Positions 60,701 to 64,000 of a DNA stretch of 64,000 nt are shown in pieces. Position 1 is the stretch's first letter. The number at the start of each line of letters is the position of its first letter. The stretch comes from Chryseobacterium sp. ON_d1. Lineage in GTDB: Bacteria > Bacteroidota > Bacteroidia > Flavobacteriales > Weeksellaceae. The translations under genes were made by a program, and so were the position numbers. Below the pieces are notes generated by a model, which saw nothing but the letters and a program-made list of their open reading frames with translations, was not told where the DNA came from and did not search any database. The DNA is taken from contig NZ_BJTC01000003.1 of assembly GCF_006829085.1 (NCBI RefSeq), forward strand, positions 248,001 through 312,000. Reading direction: 5' to 3'.

Positions 60701-61977
60701 TCCTGTACCGGTTCAAATCTGGTGTTCTGCATCTCGGCAGTTGGGTTTTCACAATATAAGGTTGGAGGCAAGGTATCGTGATGTAATGCTAAACAGGTCT
60801 TAATTAATCCTGCAATTCCGGCGGCCGGCATAGCGTGCCCGATATTGGACTTTACAGATCCGATACCTGCAGCCTGAGCAGTTTCTTCTTTTCCGAAGAA
60901 CTGGGCTAAGGTCTGAAGTTCTGTTTTATCTCCAAGGGGTGTTCCTGTGCCGTGAGCCTCAAGATATCCCACTTTATTTTTATCTAAATCAGCATTGATC
61001 CATGCCTGTTCCAAAGCTTTCAGCTGACCTTTTACAGAAGGGCTCATCACGCTGGTTCCGGTACCGTCGCTGCTGACTCCTACACCTTTGATCACTGCAT
61101 AGATCTTATCCTGATCCCTAACGGCATCTTCCAGTCTTTTTAGCACGACGAAACCACAACCTTCACCAATCAGTAAGCCGTCAGCATCACTACTGAACGG
61201 TTTGATCTGCTGTTGGCGGGACATGGCTCCCAGCTGGGCAAAAATACTCCAGAAAGCAGCGTTCTGTCCCGTGTGGACACCTCCTGCAATCATGATATCG
61301 GAACGGCCTCTCTGCAATTCCTGTACAGCATGGTCTACGGCAATTAAGGCAGAGGCACAGGCAGCGTCTACGGTAAATGCAGCACCTCCTAAATTGAAGC
61401 GGTTCGCTACAAGAGACGCTACAAGATTAGGAATTAATCCCATCGCGGTATCTGCGGCAAAACGTCCCTTGCGTTCCTGAAATGCATGTTTTACCTTTTC
61501 AATATCAGAAGAGGAAACATTAGGCAGCAGTTCCTGCAGTAACGAAGAAATCTGTTCTCCGGTTCTTACGATTTCAATAGCGCGGGTAGCGCCCGGACCT
61601 GTATAGTTTCCTTTACCAATGATGATGCCTGTTTTTTCAAGGGAAATATTTTTCTGAAATACGCCTGCATCTTCCAGTGCTTTCTGTACCAGATCAAGGG
61701 TAAGCAAATGGTCAGGTTCCGTTCCTTCCACAGCCAATGGCAGAATGCCAAAGGCGGTAGGATCGAAAGTATAATCAGGGATAAATCCTCCGCGCTGACA
61801 GTAAAAACGGTCAACGGGACTTGTGGTATCACTGAAATGAACCGGATCTATCCGATCCGCCGGAGCGAGCTCGGTAGAATCAACTTTATTGACAATATTC
61901 TGCCAAAAAGTGTTGGCATCCTGTGCCCCGGGAAAGACACAGGATAGGCCAATTACAGCAACATCTGTTTTTTTCAT
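57724..61977 (-). CDS. Iterative type I polyketide synthase: KS-AT-DH-PPTase
   Basis: 1417 residues. The ketosynthase (about 1-455) has the complete triad C207 in D-A-A-C-A-S-A, H342 in E-A-H-G-T-G-T and H381 in N-I-G-H. The acyltransferase (about 535-830) has G-H-S605-L-G-E and H706 in F-H-S-P, the malonyl-type variant. The hotdog dehydratase (about 945-1190) has H951-P-Y-L-I-D-H957 and D1111-N-A-G-Q. The C-terminal phosphopantetheinyl transferase (about 1250-1417) has V-G-I-D-M-E (1325-1330) and W-V-A-K-E-A-Y-G-K (1365-1373). It is related to PfaA/HglE-type synthases of polyunsaturated fatty acids and heterocyst glycolipids. The fused PPTase would activate the ACPs of the partner subunit. 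Confidence 0.92.
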   Translation of the reverse strand: MKKTDVAVIGLSCVFPGAQDANTFWQNIVNKVDSTELAPADRIDPVHFSDTTSPVDRFYCQRGGFIPDYTFDPTAFGILPLAVEGTEPDHLLTLDLVQKALEDAGVFQKNISLEKTGIIIGKGNYTGPGATRAIEIVRTGEQISSLLQELLPNVSSSDIEKVKHAFQERKGRFAADTAMGLIPNLVASLVANRFNLGGAAFTVDAACASALIAVDHAVQELQRGRSDIMIAGGVHTGQNAAFWSIFAQLGAMSRQQQIKPFSSDADGLLIGEGCGFVVLKRLEDAVRDQDKIYAVIKGVGVSSDGTGTSVMSPSVKGQLKALEQAWINADLDKNKVGYLEAHGTGTPLGDKTELQTLAQFFGKEETAQAAGIGSVKSNIGHAMPAAGIAGLIKTCLALHHDTLPPTLYCENPTAEMQNTRFEPVQEAKNWSKTGLPKVAAVNAFGFGGINAHVVLEGYDMPKKDQVLILARPTHEELLSALQNNETTIGEGDFRIAIFDPTPARVEKAIKIVSKNITWKNKQDIWYTSAPLLKDGGKVAFVFPGLDGLAKGEVETVSRYFGLKAPIETEGEGLLTDALNIFNNCSILDNSLKKLGIIPDMNAGHSLGEWLAGYSSELAEANSVKALIDVLNPETFELKDSRFIAIGAGVEVVQPFISEISDLYISNDNCPNQVILCGSNTALDELVPLLKAKQVFHQILPFQSGFHSPFIADKLDVILAGMEKAQFQQTKIPLWSATTLEPYPADQVAIRKLSAEHLVEPVRFRELTDKLYEEGARVFIQVGTGGLIGFIDDTLKGKSFSTIPSSVPTRSALAQLQRVVASLFVEGKTVALDFLEIQHQSKKSSGKGIKLELGSPIIRNFKEVKALALSFDTPKQYTAKASAIATKSGHPLVQAFQDNVAEMIRMQEEVLTLFQNRPEITISRPAPVAHAAQPAPRSTTFSKDLHVTLESHPYLIDHSLLRQPKGWAHLADMEPVIPMTMIFEQLAEIAEAEIPGTQVHKIMNVSVFQWMNVAQPFEKTVKGEWRSPNHAYLDIENFANAEVVLKSTPVPKPAFNLSIGNLLPIERTPEEIYDMHMFHGDKYQGITEVSAVGDKGIIGKIKGNGGKGSLLDNAGQLFGLWLQLTLVKDRIAFPVKIRDIEFFGDMHDQEGIFECTCMLTELNDEFAIADIILTRDGKVWCAITGWQNRRLEIDAALWNVSMSPLHNRLSEEIAPEIFFFHQAYTRVASWDFILKRYFNQTEKQHHQQLLPNKKKNWMVSRVAVKDAVRNLLRKEKNHACFPITFEIRSDEVGKPYLISDFTEDIHISLAHKGKEAVGIARYGKSVGIDMELIEERSSGFYDMVFTDNELTLLKDRDQAEWTTRFWVAKEAYGKFLGTGLKGNPKAFEVEMIKDDHLWIDNIEIKTIKHKNYIIGWTL

Positions 61978-61996
61978 ACTTTGTTTATACAGTGTT

Positions 61997-64000
61997 TTAC
62001 CAATTATTTCCTGACATGATCAGCACCTGGCTTTCCGTTCCGTATTTGATCTCGTTAAGGAATATTTCTTTTCCCTCATCCAACGGAATCATAGAAATAC
62101 CTCTTCGTTCGTATTCTGATTCAAGGGTGGACGAAACCATTCCGGCACCTTTCCATGGTCCCCAGTTGATGGAAATTACTTTCCCCTTTAATCTTTTGTT
62201 TAAAGCATTGGCATAATCATCCAGTACACTGTTGGCGGCAGCATAATCTGTCTGGCCTTTGTTACCATACACGGAAGCAATACTTGAGAACAATACCACA
62301 AACTGACAGTCTGAACGAAGCTGTTCTGCCAATACACGAAGTGGTTTCACTTTGGTATCAAATACACGTCCAAAAGAGCTTATTGTCTTTTGCTTGAATA
62401 ATTTATCTTCTAAAAGACCGGCTCCATGAATGACCCCGTCAAGACGGTTGTATTTTTCATAGATATGACTGATCAGATGACTCAAGCCTTCTTCGTCACA
62501 AAGATCCAGTGATTGATAAATAATCGTATTTCCAAGTTCTTCCATATCGCGTATTGTGCGTAGGATCTGGTTATTTTTGAAAATCTTCGTCGTTTCTTTT
62601 TCTATTTCTGCAGGGGATGTAAATTGACCTGACTTGATCAGGAAGCCTCTGATTTCTTCTTTGGTTTTCATGCCTTCAAAGTCTTTCGCAGAAAGTTCAT
62701 TTCTGGGATCAGCGGATCTACCTACCAGAATATAAGTACAAGGATAAGCCTGAGACATATGTTTCACCAGTTCGGCAGTAATTCCCTGTGCACCTCCCAG
62801 TACCAGGACTACAGATTTCTGATCTAACTGGATATGAGCTTCATTCAGACTTGTTGATAATGGAGAGGGAATGATATCTACTTTATGTCGTTGGTCATTT
62901 TTATAAATGATTTCAACAGGTTTATCGTTGGTAAGGATTTCCTTTAAAGTAATCTCAGCAATCTGGTCTACTTCCTGAGGGGTGTTCAGGCTGATTAATC
63001 TACAAGTTGTATTATCAAATTCTCTTGCCAAACTTTTGAAAAGTCCAGGATATCCCTGATGATGACGTAATATGCTTGCATCTGTAATTTCCTGAAGGTG
63101 TGCCGGAATGTCTGAGATCAGGTATACCCATTTCGCCTTATCAAAATCCAGTTTTTTGATCAGATCTACATGATCAATAATGCTCGGTTTATCAGTTGCT
63201 GAGAACAGATCCAGCATAATTAATCCGTCAATATCGGAAAGATCTTTTTCTGTATCTGCCAATTCTACGATAGCTCCGTGTTTCTCCAAAGCTTCTTTGA
63301 TTGCAGAAGTTTGTTTGCTGTCATCCTGAGTGATAGCAAAACGTTTTCCATTCAAAACTTCTGTATTCTGTACTAAAGAAGCATCTGTAGGAGTGATGTC
63401 AAAACGGAGACGTGAAAGTATGTTTTGAGTTGGTTCTGTAGTATTTTTTTCTTTCACTTTCTGAGCTGCATCGTTGGTTTCACCATTCATCTCACTGATC
63501 CAGCTCGCCAGACCTCGAAGGGTTTTAATAGCAGCCAGTTTTTCCATGACATCATCGGCCTGTTCAAGGTTTTGACCAAATCCGATCTTGGTTTTAAGAT
63601 CACTGATGATTTCCATACGTTTGATGGAGTCTATACTTAAATCTGCTTCCAGGTCAAGATCAAGACCTAACATTTCTTTTGGATATCCTGTTTTTTCACT
63701 TACAATATTCAGAATGGCATTTTGAAGATCTTCCAGAGAGAATGCCGGTTGAGATTGTGATTTTGAAACTGTTGATTCAGTCGCAGATCCTTTTTTTTCA
63801 GGAGTAGCAGATGTTTCTGTTCCTGAAAATTCTGTAAGCCATGAAACCAGTCCGCTTAAGGTCTTTATTCCTGCAAGCTGTTCCATAACAGTATCTTCAC
63901 TGGTATTTCCGTTACCCAGCGTCCCCAGTTCATTGCGAAGTGTTCCGATAATTTCTACTCTTTTAATAGAATCGATGCTTAAATCGGCTTCAAGATCCAT
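61997..64000 (-). CDS. Polyketide synthase subunit: ACP-ACP-KR (5' end beyond window)
   Basis: 667 residues visible. The frame stays open to the window edge, and the first Met is internal to an ACP motif (D-L-E-A-D-L-S-I-D-S), so the true start lies outside. Two ACPs with pantetheine serines S11 and S125, both in D-S-I-K-R as in PfaA synthases, are followed by a ketoreductase (about 395-660). Its NADPH site is L-G-G-A-Q-G-I and its active site V-L-F-S-S-I-A with Y in T-D-Y-A-A-A-N. Probably the partner subunit of the KS-AT-DH-PPTase. It ends 19 bp before the next gene. Confidence 0.9.
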   Translation of the reverse strand: MDLEADLSIDSIKRVEIIGTLRNELGTLGNGNTSEDTVMEQLAGIKTLSGLVSWLTEFSGTETSATPEKKGSATESTVSKSQSQPAFSLEDLQNAILNIVSEKTGYPKEMLGLDLDLEADLSIDSIKRMEIISDLKTKIGFGQNLEQADDVMEKLAAIKTLRGLASWISEMNGETNDAAQKVKEKNTTEPTQNILSRLRFDITPTDASLVQNTEVLNGKRFAITQDDSKQTSAIKEALEKHGAIVELADTEKDLSDIDGLIMLDLFSATDKPSIIDHVDLIKKLDFDKAKWVYLISDIPAHLQEITDASILRHHQGYPGLFKSLAREFDNTTCRLISLNTPQEVDQIAEITLKEILTNDKPVEIIYKNDQRHKVDIIPSPLSTSLNEAHIQLDQKSVVLVLGGAQGITAELVKHMSQAYPCTYILVGRSADPRNELSAKDFEGMKTKEEIRGFLIKSGQFTSPAEIEKETTKIFKNNQILRTIRDMEELGNTIIYQSLDLCDEEGLSHLISHIYEKYNRLDGVIHGAGLLEDKLFKQKTISSFGRVFDTKVKPLRVLAEQLRSDCQFVVLFSSIASVYGNKGQTDYAAANSVLDDYANALNKRLKGKVISINWGPWKGAGMVSSTLESEYERRGISMIPLDEGKEIFLNEIKYGTESQVLIMSGNNW

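Noticed and set aside
51112..64000. Flexirubin or aryl-polyene cluster
   Set aside because: No aromatic ammonia lyase, dialkylresorcinol or stand-alone ketosynthase/chain-length-factor genes; domain order is PfaA/HglE-like.
1..64000. tRNA, rRNA or tmRNA genes
   Set aside because: No cloverleaf with conserved T-arm sequence and no rRNA-like stretch was noticed in any intergenic region; a covariance search was not possible here.

Overview
The window looks like a chromosomal segment of a Bacteroidota flavobacterium, most likely Chryseobacterium or a close relative. This is an inference from gene content and style, since no rRNA or marker gene is present. Supporting signs are AT-rich DNA, several matches to the flavobacterial -7 promoter box TAnnTTTG, weak ribosome binding sites, a TonB-dependent receptor with an OMP_b-brl_3-like barrel, lipoprotein signals, and AraC/RhaS regulators.

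Layout. 1-330: end of an NAD(P)H oxidoreductase gene. 419-7073: a leftward tellurium-resistance/stress (ter) operon with TerC, a Ser/Thr kinase, a PP2C phosphatase, two TerY-type VWA proteins and two TerD-family proteins. 7585-10072: a siderophore-reductase-like flavoprotein, an AraC regulator and a LysE exporter. 10278-13023: a four-gene rightward regulatory operon (unknown soluble protein, membrane protein, histidine kinase, LuxR-type response regulator). It converges on a leftward R-body (refractile body) locus at 13090-17613 that has five near-identical tandem rebB-like genes, two further Reb-like proteins and four unfamiliar accessory proteins. 17986-19431 is an unrecognised 481-aa gene divergent from the locus. 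19691-25801: amidohydrolase, CPBP protease, XRE-membrane protein, beta-lactamase-fold protein, DUF3592 protein and a lipoprotein.

25909-30644 combines ergothioneine synthesis (egtB, egtD) with a permease/binding-protein fusion and ATPase of the Opu/EgtU type. The binding domain of the fusion is circularly permuted. 30847-35435: FAD monooxygenase, AraC regulator, epoxide-hydrolase-like enzyme and acyltransferase. 35567-36640 is an array of palindromic ~20-bp-terminal-repeat elements that surround a small GIY-YIG endonuclease gene. 36725-39196: a TonB-type outer-membrane receptor. 39283-43324: a probable defence cassette (GIY-YIG-DUF4357 plus two DUF262 proteins), followed by gene remnants.

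44108-50936 is a chaperone-usher-like surface fibre locus (usher-like barrel, two-domain tip candidate, PapD-like chaperone, two pilin-like proteins, AraC regulator). 51112-64000 (continuing off the right edge) is an iterative PKS operon: ACP-ACP-KR, then KS-AT-DH-phosphopantetheinyl transferase, a free ACP, an alpha/beta hydrolase, a fused double glycosyltransferase, two condensation-type acyltransferases and a membrane protein. Together these suggest a polyketide-derived, diglycosylated, multiply acylated glycolipid.

The strongest candidates for undescribed biology are the R-body locus with its own two-component system, the GIY-YIG/palindromic-repeat pair, the surface fibre system, the PKS glycolipid operon and the permuted ergothioneine-type transporter.
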